Below are positions 24,132 to 31,546 of a stretch of DNA of 64,000 nucleotides, one piece after another. The notes under the pieces are model-generated. The model was not told where the DNA came from. It was given only the letters and a program-made list of their open reading frames with translations, and searched no databases. Origin of the DNA: RBG-16-66-20 sp040752005 (GTDB lineage: Bacteria; Pseudomonadota; Gammaproteobacteria; Burkholderiales; SG8-39); NCBI GenBank assembly GCA_040752005.1, contig JBFMFX010000003.1:1-64000 (forward strand). Direction: 5' to 3'. How positions within the stretch are numbered: the first letter of the stretch is position 1; the number at the start of each line of letters is the position of its first letter. The position numbers and the translations under genes were made by a program.

Positions 24132-25117
24132 AGGTGCGGCCGCTCTCCCGGAGCGACCTCGACGCGGTGGTGGCCCTCGATGCGGCGCTCTCGGGCCGCG
24201 CGCGCCGCGCCTACTTCGAACGCCGGCTCGCCGCCGCGCTGCGGCAGCCCGCGCTGCACATCCAGTTCGCGATCGAGTCGGCCGGCGCGCTCGCCGGCCA
24301 CGTGCTCGCGCGCGTGCTGGAGGGCGAGTTCGGCCGCGCGCGCCGCGCGGTGCGGCTGGAGGTGATCGGCGTCGCCGCGCCGGAGCAGAACCGCGGCATC
24401 GGGCGCGCGCTGCACGCCGAGCTGGAGGAGGAAGCGGCGCTGCGCGGCGCGGTCGAGATCCGCACCGGCGCCGGCTGGCGCGAGCACGGCATGCTCGGGT
24501 TTCTGGACGCGCTCGACTACCGCCTCGCGCCGGCGCTGGTGCTCGAATGCGGCGTGCGCGAGGCCCCGCTCGGAATGAACGAAGTCCCGGCCGCCTCGCC
24601 CGAGCGCGAGCCACGCGGCGACCCCAACGACTGGAGCGCGCCGCGCACCGACCAGATCGAGTTGCTCGCGCGCGACCGGGCCGAGGTGCGCCAGCTCACC
24701 GCCGCCGATCTGGACGATCTGGTGCGCGTGGACCGGCACATCACCGGGCGCGAGCGGCGCGAATTCATCGGGCACGCGCTGGAGGAGGCGCTCGCCGATT
24801 CCGGCGTGCGCGTTTCCCTCGCCGCGCGGCGCGAAGGCATCCCCTGCGGCTACATCATGGCGCGCGCCGACTACGGCGACTTCGGCCGGCCGGAGCCGGT
24901 GGCGGTGATTGACGCGGTCGGCGTCGCGCCGGAGTACGCGCGCCAGGGCATCGGCCGGGCGATGCTGTCGCAGCTCTTTCTCAACCTCGCCGCCCTCGGC
25001 ATCGAGCGCGTCGAAACCGAGGTGGCGCTGGACAATGCCGACGTGCTCGGCTTTTTCCGCGCCGCGGGTTTCGCGCCCGGCGAGCGGCTCGCGTTCGTCA
25101 AGCCCCTGGCGGGCTGA
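24110..25117 (+). CDS. Tandem GNAT acetyltransferase
   Basis: This 335-residue protein has two GNAT domains. The first (about 1-155) has GVAAPEQNRGIGRALHAEL; the second (about 180-330) has GVAPEYARQGIGRAMLSQL and the C-terminal VALDNADVLGFFRAAGF. Both keep the acetyl-CoA pyrophosphate-binding R/Q-x-x-G-x-G/A motif. Substrate is unknown; protein lysines or a small molecule are both possible. The gene starts inside the hemerythrin gene, so both are translated from one mRNA. Confidence 0.78.
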   Translation: MDRVRELKVRPLSRSDLDAVVALDAALSGRARRAYFERRLAAALRQPALHIQFAIESAGALAGHVLARVLEGEFGRARRAVRLEVIGVAAPEQNRGIGRALHAELEEEAALRGAVEIRTGAGWREHGMLGFLDALDYRLAPALVLECGVREAPLGMNEVPAASPEREPRGDPNDWSAPRTDQIELLARDRAEVRQLTAADLDDLVRVDRHITGRERREFIGHALEEALADSGVRVSLAARREGIPCGYIMARADYGDFGRPEPVAVIDAVGVAPEYARQGIGRAMLSQLFLNLAALGIERVETEVALDNADVLGFFRAAGFAPGERLAFVKPLAG

Positions 25118-25150
25118 TAGCGCGCCATCAGAGCAAGGGAGACACAAGGC

Positions 25151-25873
25151 ATGAGAGGACTCAAGGGCAAGACCGCGATCGTCACCGGCGGCGCGGCGGG
25201 AATCGGCGCGGCGATCGTGTCGCGCTTTCTGGAGGAAGGCACGCGCGTCGTCGTCTTCGACCTCAACGCCCCGCCGCACAAGGAGGCGGTGTTTCTCAGA
25301 ACCGACATCACCGACTACGAGGCGGTGAAGCGGTCGGTCGCCGAGGCGGGCCCGGCCGACATCCTGGTCAACAACGCCGGCTGGGACATGTTCCGGCCGT
25401 TTCTGGCGACCGATCCGGCGTTCTGGCAGAGAATCATCTCGATCAACCTCGTCGGCACGATGAACGTGCTGCACCACGTGCTGCCGGGCATGGTCGAACG
25501 CGGCGGCGGCAAGGTGGTCAACATCGCCTCCGACGCCGGGCGCGTCGGTTCCTCGGGCGAGGCGCCGTACTCGGCCTGCAAGGGCGGCATCATCGCGCTC
25601 ACCAAGACGCTCGCGCGGGAGCTCGCGACCAAGGGCGTGCGCCTGAACACCGTCTGCCCCGGGCTCACCGAGACCGGGATGCTCGAGCAGTTCATGCAGG
25701 GCGCGGGCAACCCGGAGAAGCTGCGCGAGGCCTACCGGCGCGCGATCCCGATCGGGCGGCTCGGAAAACCGGAGGACATCGCCGGCGCGGTGCTCTTTCT
25801 TTCGAGCGACGACGCCGAGTTCATCACCGGGCAGACGATCAGCGTCTCGGGCGGCCTCACCATGCACGGCTGA
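25151..25873 (+). CDS. SDR dehydrogenase similar to BadH (2-hydroxycyclohexanecarboxyl-CoA dehydrogenase)
   Basis: This 240-residue classical short-chain dehydrogenase has TGGAAGIGAAI for NAD binding, NNAGWDMFRPF, Ser in NIASDAGRVGSSGEA, and catalytic Tyr and Lys in YSACKGG. NAGWD(I/M)F, SDA(A/G)RVGSSGEA and the C-terminal FITGQTISVSGGLTM(H/N)G closely recall BadH of Rhodopseudomonas palustris, which oxidises an alicyclic hydroxyacyl-CoA during benzoate degradation. It may act on a hydroxyacyl-CoA formed after ring reduction. The Thauera-type zinc dehydrogenase Had is absent from the window, so this enzyme is one candidate for that step; that is inference. Confidence 0.8.
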   Translation: MRGLKGKTAIVTGGAAGIGAAIVSRFLEEGTRVVVFDLNAPPHKEAVFLRTDITDYEAVKRSVAEAGPADILVNNAGWDMFRPFLATDPAFWQRIISINLVGTMNVLHHVLPGMVERGGGKVVNIASDAGRVGSSGEAPYSACKGGIIALTKTLARELATKGVRLNTVCPGLTETGMLEQFMQGAGNPEKLREAYRRAIPIGRLGKPEDIAGAVLFLSSDDAEFITGQTISVSGGLTMHG

Positions 25874-25898
25874 GCGGTGCGAGGCCCGGCAGCCGGAG

Positions 25899-26960
25899 TC
25901 AGCGGCGCGTGAGCGCCCGCCCTGCCAAGGTGAGGAGGAACAGCGCGAGCGCCGCGGCGTTACCGGCGGCGCCGGCGGCGCGCAGCGCCGGCGCGGCGGC
26001 AAGATCGCCGGCGACGCGCACGGCGAGCGTCGCGTGCAGGAGCGCAAGCGGCGCATAGAACACCGGGTGGTAGGCGAGCCCAGTGCGCAGGACCGCAGGC
26101 GCGATGATCGGCGCATGCCCGAACACCATCGAGAAAACGAAGCCGAGGAACCACGCGTGCAGGGCGGCGTCGTACGCCGGCCGTCCGGGGAGAAACTCGG
26201 CCGCGCCGAGCGCGACGAGCGCACCGGCCGCAAGCCATGCGTAGCCGGCAAGCAGCGCCCATGCGATGTAGCCCGGCAGGCCCGTCTCGCGCACCGTGCG
26301 CCGCGCCAGGTCGTTTGCTCCGAGCCATGCCGCGAGCGCGAGCATCGCCGCCGCGAGCGGCCTCCATCCGGCGCCGGGCGCGAACGCCGCGAGCATGCAG
26401 GCGCCGAAGAGCGCGGCGGCGATCGTCGCGAACGCGAACCGCGCCGCCGGCGGGCGCGGCATGAAGCGCGACAGCTCCAGCCGCTCGCCCGCGATCGTGA
26501 GCGCGAGAAACCCGAGCCACGCCGGCGTCGCCGCCTGCGGCTCGCCGCCGGCCACGAGCGCGCCGCCCGCCGGCAGGCACGCGGCGCCGAGGGCAAGACA
26601 GGCGTTGTGCAGCTCGGGGTGACGCCGCCACAGATCGAGCGAGGCGGCGAGAAAGACGAGACCTCCGCCGGCGAGCAGAGTGCCGCCCGCCGCCGGTCCG
26701 GCGCCGAGGATCACCGCAAGTCCCGCCGATGCGCACGCCACGGGCGCCAACCACACCCAGGCGCGCCCGAGTGCGACGGCGCGCTCGATGCCGATCACCG
26801 TGCCGAAGAACGCGCCGCCGAGGAGCGGGCCGTGCAGCGCCACGGCGGGCGCCGGCGGGAACCCGATCGCCAAGCCCAGGCGCGCAAGGCCGGCCGCGAC
26901 GCCGGCGACGAGGCTCGCGAAACCGCAGGCGAGGAGCGCCAGGCGCCAGGGAATCTTCAT
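25899..26960 (-). CDS. NnrS-like multi-helix membrane protein
   Basis: This 353-residue protein has about twelve hydrophobic segments. HAWFLGFVFSMVFGHAPIIAP and several isolated His residues (ALHGPLLGG, LHNACLA, YHPVFY, LLHATLA) resemble NnrS, a heme- and copper-containing protein made in response to nitric oxide. It is more divergent than the clear NnrS at 43941. Two small genes lie directly upstream in the same orientation. A general heme-protein role cannot be excluded. Confidence 0.55.
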   Translation of the reverse strand: MKIPWRLALLACGFASLVAGVAAGLARLGLAIGFPPAPAVALHGPLLGGAFFGTVIGIERAVALGRAWVWLAPVACASAGLAVILGAGPAAGGTLLAGGGLVFLAASLDLWRRHPELHNACLALGAACLPAGGALVAGGEPQAATPAWLGFLALTIAGERLELSRFMPRPPAARFAFATIAAALFGACMLAAFAPGAGWRPLAAAMLALAAWLGANDLARRTVRETGLPGYIAWALLAGYAWLAAGALVALGAAEFLPGRPAYDAALHAWFLGFVFSMVFGHAPIIAPAVLRTGLAYHPVFYAPLALLHATLAVRVAGDLAAAPALRAAGAAGNAAALALFLLTLAGRALTRR

Positions 26961-26970
26961 CCCTGGCGGT

Positions 26971-27297
26971 CTAGGCGTGCCAGCCGAAAAAGCCGCGCGC
27001 CTGCTCCGACATCCGCTCCGGCGTCCACGGCGGGTCCCAGACCATCTCGACCTCGACCTCCGCGATCTCCGGAAAGCGCGCGCGCAGTGCCTCGCGCACC
27101 GCGTCCGTGAGATAGTCGCCGAGCGGGCAGGCGGGGGAAGTCATCGTCATGCGCACCCGCGCGCGCAAGCGCTCCGCCTCGCCCTCCTCCCGCAGCGTCT
27201 CGACCCCGTACACCAGGCCGAGGTCCACGATGTTGAGGCCGACCTCCGGGTCGTTCACCTCGCGCAGCGCGGCGAGGAGCTGCTCTTCGTCCGGCAT
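26971..27297 (-). CDS. MIP18/DUF59 family iron-sulfur assembly protein
   Basis: This 108-residue protein carries DPEVGLNIVDLGLVYGV and MTMTSPACPLGDYLTDAV, the DUF59 pattern with its conserved Cys, then a C-terminal VWDPPWTPERMSEQAR. Family members (SufT, PaaD, MIP18) help insert iron-sulfur clusters. The ATG at 27297 overlaps the TGA of the upstream Cys-rich gene, so the pair is coupled. Confidence 0.85.
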   Translation of the reverse strand: MPDEEQLLAALREVNDPEVGLNIVDLGLVYGVETLREEGEAERLRARVRMTMTSPACPLGDYLTDAVREALRARFPEIAEVEVEMVWDPPWTPERMSEQARGFFGWHA

Positions 27298-27620
27298 CAG
27301 TGCGGGGCGTTGCGCGCGAAGAACTCCGCGTTCGGGCAAAAGCGCAGGAAGCCGCGCCCGTCGGCCCTTTCCAGCTCCGCGCGGCACTCGGCCTTGCGGC
27401 GGCAGAAGGCGCAGCGGCGCATCGCCTCGGCAAGTTGCCGCATCTCGATTTCACCATCGAACCGATGTGCATCCACTTGCAGCCGGGCGAACGCGCGCAG
27501 GATCGGCGGCAGAGCCGGATCGCGGCTCGCGTCGCGCCACACCGCGAGAAGCGCCCAGCCCATCGCTGCGACCAGGCCGAACGTGCCTGCCGCGACCGTC
27601 ATATCCGCCGCTGTGGTCAT
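27297..27620 (-). CDS. DUF6455-like small Cys-rich membrane protein
   Basis: This 107-residue protein has one N-terminal hydrophobic helix (about 8-27) and a C-terminal Cys set, RRCAFCRRKAEC...RFCPNAEFF, spaced like a metal or iron-sulfur site. It resembles DUF6455. It heads the minus-strand operon with the DUF59 protein and NnrS-like protein. An FNR-like box lies 66 bp upstream, which suggests expression at low oxygen. Confidence 0.6.
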   Translation of the reverse strand: MTTAADMTVAAGTFGLVAAMGWALLAVWRDASRDPALPPILRAFARLQVDAHRFDGEIEMRQLAEAMRRCAFCRRKAECRAELERADGRGFLRFCPNAEFFARNAPH

Positions 27621-27679
27621 GTGGCCTCCTGGCGAGCCGTTTCGATGCGCTTACCCTACGTCCTGCGGCGAATCCCGGT

Positions 27680-27693
27680 TTGATCCAACTCAA
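27680..27693. promoter_or_regulatory. FNR/DNR-type box, one mismatch
   Basis: TTGATCCAACTCAA, one base from TTGAT-N4-ATCAA, lies in the divergent gap between 27620 and 27803. It is 66 bp from the minus-strand start and 116 bp from the plus-strand start. Confidence 0.55.
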
Positions 27694-27728
27694 GGGCCGC
27701 AAGCGTCACCGCTGCGCGGGCGAGCTTT

Positions 27729-27742
27729 CTGATCTTCGTCAA
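27729..27742. promoter_or_regulatory. Weak FNR/DNR-like box, two mismatches
   Basis: CTGATCTTCGTCAA has two mismatches to the consensus. It is 67 bp upstream of the DUF5335 gene and would give each gene of this divergent pair its own box. Weak on its own. Confidence 0.3.
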
Positions 27743-27802
27743 CACCCGGGGCGCGGGGGGAGGGTATCAAGGCGCCAGTCACCTTACAGGAGCGACCGAT
27801 CC

Positions 27803-28138
27803 ATGGCACTGATGCAACTCGCGAAAGCGCAATGGCAAGCCTATTTCGATCGCGTCTCGAAAGCGCTGCCGGCCAAGAACGCGCTGATCGAGGTGGCGGG
27901 GCTCGGGCTCGGGCAGCAGTTCGAGGCCGAATGGGTTCCGCTGCTTGGGGTCACCTACGATCCCAAGGATGATGTGCTGGTGGTGGCTGTCGAGGGGCTG
28001 GAGCACCTGATCCGCCATCCGCGGCAGATCCACGTGGACCAAGAGGCGGATTCGCTGCTCAGCTTCGAAGCGGTGGACGCCGGAGGCGACCGTCACATCG
28101 TCGTGCTGAAGGACCCCTTGCGGCTGCCGCCGCCGTGA
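27803..28138 (+). CDS. DUF5335 family protein
   Basis: This 111-residue soluble protein has the pattern WQAYFDRVSKAL, WVPLLGVTYDPKDDVLVVAVEGLEHLIRHPRQI, which I recognise as DUF5335. Function unknown. Family members often lie near stress or redox genes, as here. The ATG follows CAGGAG. It is a single gene between two FNR-like boxes. Confidence 0.75.
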   Translation: MALMQLAKAQWQAYFDRVSKALPAKNALIEVAGLGLGQQFEAEWVPLLGVTYDPKDDVLVVAVEGLEHLIRHPRQIHVDQEADSLLSFEAVDAGGDRHIVVLKDPLRLPPP

Positions 28139-28143
28139 GAACA

Positions 28144-28157
28144 TTGACCGGGATCAA
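28144..28157. promoter_or_regulatory. FNR/DNR-type box, one mismatch
   Basis: TTGACCGGGATCAA lies 5 bp after the DUF5335 stop and 96 bp before the next start at 28247. One mismatch to the consensus. Confidence 0.55.
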
Positions 28158-28246
28158 GCGTCGCGCCGACGGTTGGCGCACGATTCGCGCAGGACCTACG
28201 TCGAACGCGGCCGCGCCGCCGGGGTCGGTATCGGGGAGAAATCGCG

Positions 28247-28744
28247 ATGCGCCTTTCGATTGACGTCGCCAGCCAGGTGAGTCCGGAGCTGTCGGCGGTG
28301 ATGGAGCAACTGCTCAAGGATCCCGAGATCGAGGAGCCGATCACCCTCGGCTTCGTGCGCCGCCGGCTGGCCGAAAGTCTGCCGGGCGAAGCCGAGGAGC
28401 TGGAAAAGCTGCACCCCGAAACGGAGACCGGCCGCCTGCTCGGGGAGCTGGATGCGCTCATCGGGAGGTTCACCGAGGAAGCGCCGGCCATGGACTTCGT
28501 GGCGGCCAAGGCGAGCGAGCCTCTGTCGCGCGTGATCGAGGCGGTGATGAACGACCCGAACACGACGCGGCGCCCCACGCTCGCAAAGGTGCGCGAGGCG
28601 CTGGTGGCAGGCCTCGCGGCGCGCCTGGTGGGCGAGGGTGTGATCGAGGAAGACGAGGAGGAGCCGCTGCTCCCCGAACTCGATTCGCTGATCGAGCGCT
28701 TCGGCGGCGACGCGATCGCCGAGCATTTCATTCGCTACGAGTAG
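28247..28744 (+). CDS. Acidic soluble protein of unknown function
   Basis: This 165-residue protein has no signal or membrane segment. It is acidic and helix-rich, and appears to hold two related halves: LLKDPEIEEPITLGFVRRRLAESL near 22 and VMNDPNTTRRPTLAKVREALVAGL near 99, each followed by a Glu-rich stretch and LDxLIxRF. That internal repeat suggests an old duplication. It ends with FIRYE. A ribosome site GGGGAGAAATCGCG and an FNR-like box precede it. No family recognised. Confidence 0.7.
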   Translation: MRLSIDVASQVSPELSAVMEQLLKDPEIEEPITLGFVRRRLAESLPGEAEELEKLHPETETGRLLGELDALIGRFTEEAPAMDFVAAKASEPLSRVIEAVMNDPNTTRRPTLAKVREALVAGLAARLVGEGVIEEDEEEPLLPELDSLIERFGGDAIAEHFIRYE

Positions 28745-28854
28745 CGCCGGCGCCGAAGCGCCGCGATGTGACGCGCTGCGGCCGCGCGCCCCGGCGAGCC
28801 GGCGAGCGGGCGTTCACACTACGGTGTTGCCGCATCATCCGGAGGCAGGGCCTG

Positions 28855-30396
28855 ATGCAGGAAACCGGCGAACAACCGGAGCGGAGAAGGAAGCATTGGC
28901 GCTGGCGGCGAGGGCGCCGCCGCCACCGCGAGGTGCCGGGCGATCCGCTGGCGCGCGCCCGGGAGGTCGCCGCCGCCAAGCTCGGCATCGCGCAGTTGAG
29001 GCTCGAGCAGGAGCGGGCCCTGCGCGCGCTGCTCGAGGGACGGGATGTGCTCGCCGTGCTGCCGACCGGCTACGGCAAATCGCTGCTCTATCAGGTGAGC
29101 GCGCTGCTGCGTGATCGCCCGACGATCGTCGTATCTCCCCTCATCGCGCTGATGGCCGACCAGGAGCAGGCGCTCAGAAGGCGCCATCTGCCCGTCATCC
29201 GGCTCGACAGCAGCCTGCGCGCTGCCGAGCGCCGCAGCGCTCTGGCGCGGCTCGCGCAGGGCGGGCCGCTCGTCGTGCTGACGACGCCCGAGACGCTCGA
29301 GTCGGCGCACACCGGGCAGGCGATCGCGGCGGCGCGCCCCGCGCTGCTCGCGGTGGACGAGGCGCACTGCATCTCGGAGTGGGGCCACGATTTCCGGCCG
29401 GCTTACCTGCGCCTGGGCCGGCAGAAGCAGCGGCTCGGCGATCCGCAGGTGCTTGCGCTTACCGCCACGGCGACGCCGCGCGTGCGCGAGGACATCGTCG
29501 CGCGCCTCGCCATGCGCGAGCCGGTGCTCGTCCTCGCGCCGCCGCACCGCAGGAACCTGCGCTTCTCGGTCCGCATCGTCGAGGGCAGCGCGAAGCTCGC
29601 GGCCGCCGGCCGGCTGTTGCGCCGCCTGCCGCGGCCGGGGATCGTGTACTGCGCGACCACCGTGGAGGTGGACCGCGTGTTCCGCGCTCTGCAGCGTGCG
29701 CGCATCCCGGCCGACCGCTATCACGGCAGGATGCGCAAGGCCGATCGCGTCGCCGCGCAGGAGCGCTTCATGCGCCCGAACCGGCGCACCGTGATGGTGG
29801 CGACGAGCGCCTTCGGCATGGGCATTGACAAGCCGAACGTCCGCTACGTCCTGCACTACCAGACGCCGTCGTCGCTGGAGCAGTACGTGCAGGAAGCCGG
29901 CCGCGGCGGGCGCGACGGGCGTACCTGCCACTGCGTGCTGCTCTTCGACCCCGCCGACCTCGAGGTGCAGCGCCATCTCCTCGCCGAAGGCCGTGCCCGG
30001 CCCGACCAGCTTCGCCGCCTGGCGGCCGCATTGAAGGCCTGGGCGGGCGAGCACCGCCCGGTGAGCACCCCGGACCTGGCGCTGTCCGCGGGGGTTCCGG
30101 TCGCCGCCGCGCGCGCGCTCTGCGCGCAACTGGAGGAGTTCGGGCTGATCGAGCAGACCGCAGGCAGCCAGTGGGCGATCAAGGCCGGCCCGGAGGAGTT
30201 CGAGGCGGGCGCCGAGGACCTTGCACGCCGGCTCGACATCGCGCGCCTCGCCGACGATCGGCGCCTCGGCGCGGTGCGCGATTACGCCCGCACCCCCGAA
30301 TGCCGCAGCGTTTTCCTGCGCCGCTACTTCGGCGAGCCGGACCCGCCGCGCTGCGGCGTGTGCGATCGGTGCCGAGAGGCGCCACCGCCTGGCTGA
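28855..30396 (+). CDS. RecQ-like superfamily 2 DNA helicase
   Basis: This 513-residue protein has an Arg-rich N-terminal tail, then Walker A LPTGYGKSLLYQ, motif II VDEAHCISEWGHDFRP, LTATATPRV, motif V ATSAFGMGIDKPNVRY and motif VI EAGRGGRDGR. A zinc-binding region at the C-terminus reads CRSVFLRRYFGEPDPPRCGVCDRC. It stops there, so it lacks the HRDC domain of full RecQ; the zinc and partial winged-helix parts are kept. I chose the ATG at 28855 because of GGAGGCAGGG; an earlier ATG at 28768 would add a basic tail. The role is DNA repair or unwinding. It is convergent with the benzoyl-CoA operon. Confidence 0.88.
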   Translation: MQETGEQPERRRKHWRWRRGRRRHREVPGDPLARAREVAAAKLGIAQLRLEQERALRALLEGRDVLAVLPTGYGKSLLYQVSALLRDRPTIVVSPLIALMADQEQALRRRHLPVIRLDSSLRAAERRSALARLAQGGPLVVLTTPETLESAHTGQAIAAARPALLAVDEAHCISEWGHDFRPAYLRLGRQKQRLGDPQVLALTATATPRVREDIVARLAMREPVLVLAPPHRRNLRFSVRIVEGSAKLAAAGRLLRRLPRPGIVYCATTVEVDRVFRALQRARIPADRYHGRMRKADRVAAQERFMRPNRRTVMVATSAFGMGIDKPNVRYVLHYQTPSSLEQYVQEAGRGGRDGRTCHCVLLFDPADLEVQRHLLAEGRARPDQLRRLAAALKAWAGEHRPVSTPDLALSAGVPVAAARALCAQLEEFGLIEQTAGSQWAIKAGPEEFEAGAEDLARRLDIARLADDRRLGAVRDYARTPECRSVFLRRYFGEPDPPRCGVCDRCREAPPPG

Positions 30397-30444
30397 ACGT
30401 GGGCGGCGCGCGATCGCCGCGCCGCCGCGCCCTGCCGTTCAGCC
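30391..30444. terminator. Nested inverted repeat, candidate bidirectional terminator
   Basis: An outer 9-bp stem, GGCTGAACG/CGTTCAGCC, encloses an inner 9-bp stem, GGCGGCGCG/CGCGCCGCC, with a 7-base loop. Both stop codons, of recQ-like (30394-30396) and ferredoxin (30439-30441), lie in the outer stem. No T tract follows on either side, so it may act through the hairpin or with Rho. Confidence 0.5.
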
Positions 30445-30684
30445 GTGCAGCGCCTCGTACTTCGCGCGCAGCTCCTCGGGGCTTTCGCGGTAGTCCGGAT
30501 GCGGCACGATGCAGTCGGCCGGGCACACCAGCTTGCACTGCGGCTCGTCGTGCGCGCCGACGCACTCGGTGCACCGGAGCGGATCAATGACGTAGATCGG
30601 GTCGCCCTGGGAGATCGCCTCGTTCGGACACACCGGGACGCAGGCATCGCAGGCGGTGCAGGAGTCGTTGATCATCAGCGCCAT
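30439..30684 (-). CDS. fdx: 2[4Fe-4S] ferredoxin of the benzoyl-CoA reductase system
   Basis: This 81-residue ferredoxin has Cys9/12/15/19 and Cys38/41/50/54; the second motif has an eight-residue insert (CVGAHDEPQC) and the protein has a C-terminal helical extension. This form is typical of ferredoxins that deliver low-potential electrons to benzoyl-CoA reductase in Thauera. It is the last gene of the minus-strand bcr operon, 16 bp after bcrD. Confidence 0.9.
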   Translation of the reverse strand: MALMINDSCTACDACVPVCPNEAISQGDPIYVIDPLRCTECVGAHDEPQCKLVCPADCIVPHPDYRESPEELRAKYEALHG

Positions 30685-30700
30685 GGTCGGTCCTCCGTGG

Positions 30701-31546
30701 TCAGGCGGCGGCGCGCGCCTGCAGCTCGGCGAGCCGCGCGTGCCGATACGCGCCCCAGAGCGCGGCGCCGATGGCGCCGGCGTAAATGGAATCGGGATGG
30801 TTGACGACTTCCAGCCCGGTGATTCTCTCGTTGACCAGCTCCTCGCGCAGCGCCGCCACGAGCCCCTCGTCGAGCGCGAGTCCGCCGGTGAGCAGCACCG
30901 TGCCCTTGGTGATCCCGGTGACCTTCAGCAGCTTGGCGATGCGCGAGGCCATCGAGAGGTGGATGCCTTTCAGGATGTCCGCGGTCGGAATTCCGCGCGA
31001 GACCATGTTGATCACGTCGGTTTCGGCGAGCACCGCGCAGATCGAGCTGACCTTCTCGGGGTTTTTCGAGGTCTTCGACAGCGGCCCGATTTCCTCGAGC
31101 GCGACCCCGAGATAGCGCGCGATGTTCTCCAGGAACTGGCCCGAGCCCGAGGCGCACTGGCTGGTCATCTTGTAGGAGAGCACCTTGCCACGCTCGTCCA
31201 TGTAGATCGCGCGGCCGTTGAGCGCGCCGACGTCCACCACCGCGCGCGCGGCCGGATTGAGGAACACCGCGCCACGCGCGTGCGTGGTCATGGAGTAGAA
31301 GTGGCCGGTGGCGAACTTGACGTTCTCGCCCTCGCCGGTGGTGGCGATGTAGGCGACCTCGGCGGGGGCCAGGCCCGCCTCGCCGAGCACCTCCTCGTAG
31401 CCCTGGCGCGCCAGTTCCATCGGGTCGCGGCGGCGGATGCGCTCGCAGCGGCGCGCGAGCCACTCGGCGCCGCCGTCGCCGCGGTGGCGAAAGAGCACGG
31501 TCTTCACCGCGCCCGAGCCGATGTCAATGCCGACGGTGTGGATCAT
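30701..31546 (-). CDS. bcrD: Benzoyl-CoA reductase subunit D (ATPase)
   Basis: This 281-residue ASKHA-fold ATPase has GIDIGSGAVKTVLF at the N-terminus. Cys131 (SQCASGSGQF) and Cys170 (SSICAVLAE) are the pair that holds the shared [4Fe-4S] cluster at the BcrA/BcrD interface. With BcrA it couples ATP hydrolysis to reduction of the BcrBC active site. The ATG at 31546 overlaps the bcrA stop. Length fits the Thauera protein. Confidence 0.92.
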   Translation of the reverse strand: MIHTVGIDIGSGAVKTVLFRHRGDGGAEWLARRCERIRRRDPMELARQGYEEVLGEAGLAPAEVAYIATTGEGENVKFATGHFYSMTTHARGAVFLNPAARAVVDVGALNGRAIYMDERGKVLSYKMTSQCASGSGQFLENIARYLGVALEEIGPLSKTSKNPEKVSSICAVLAETDVINMVSRGIPTADILKGIHLSMASRIAKLLKVTGITKGTVLLTGGLALDEGLVAALREELVNERITGLEVVNHPDSIYAGAIGAALWGAYRHARLAELQARAAA

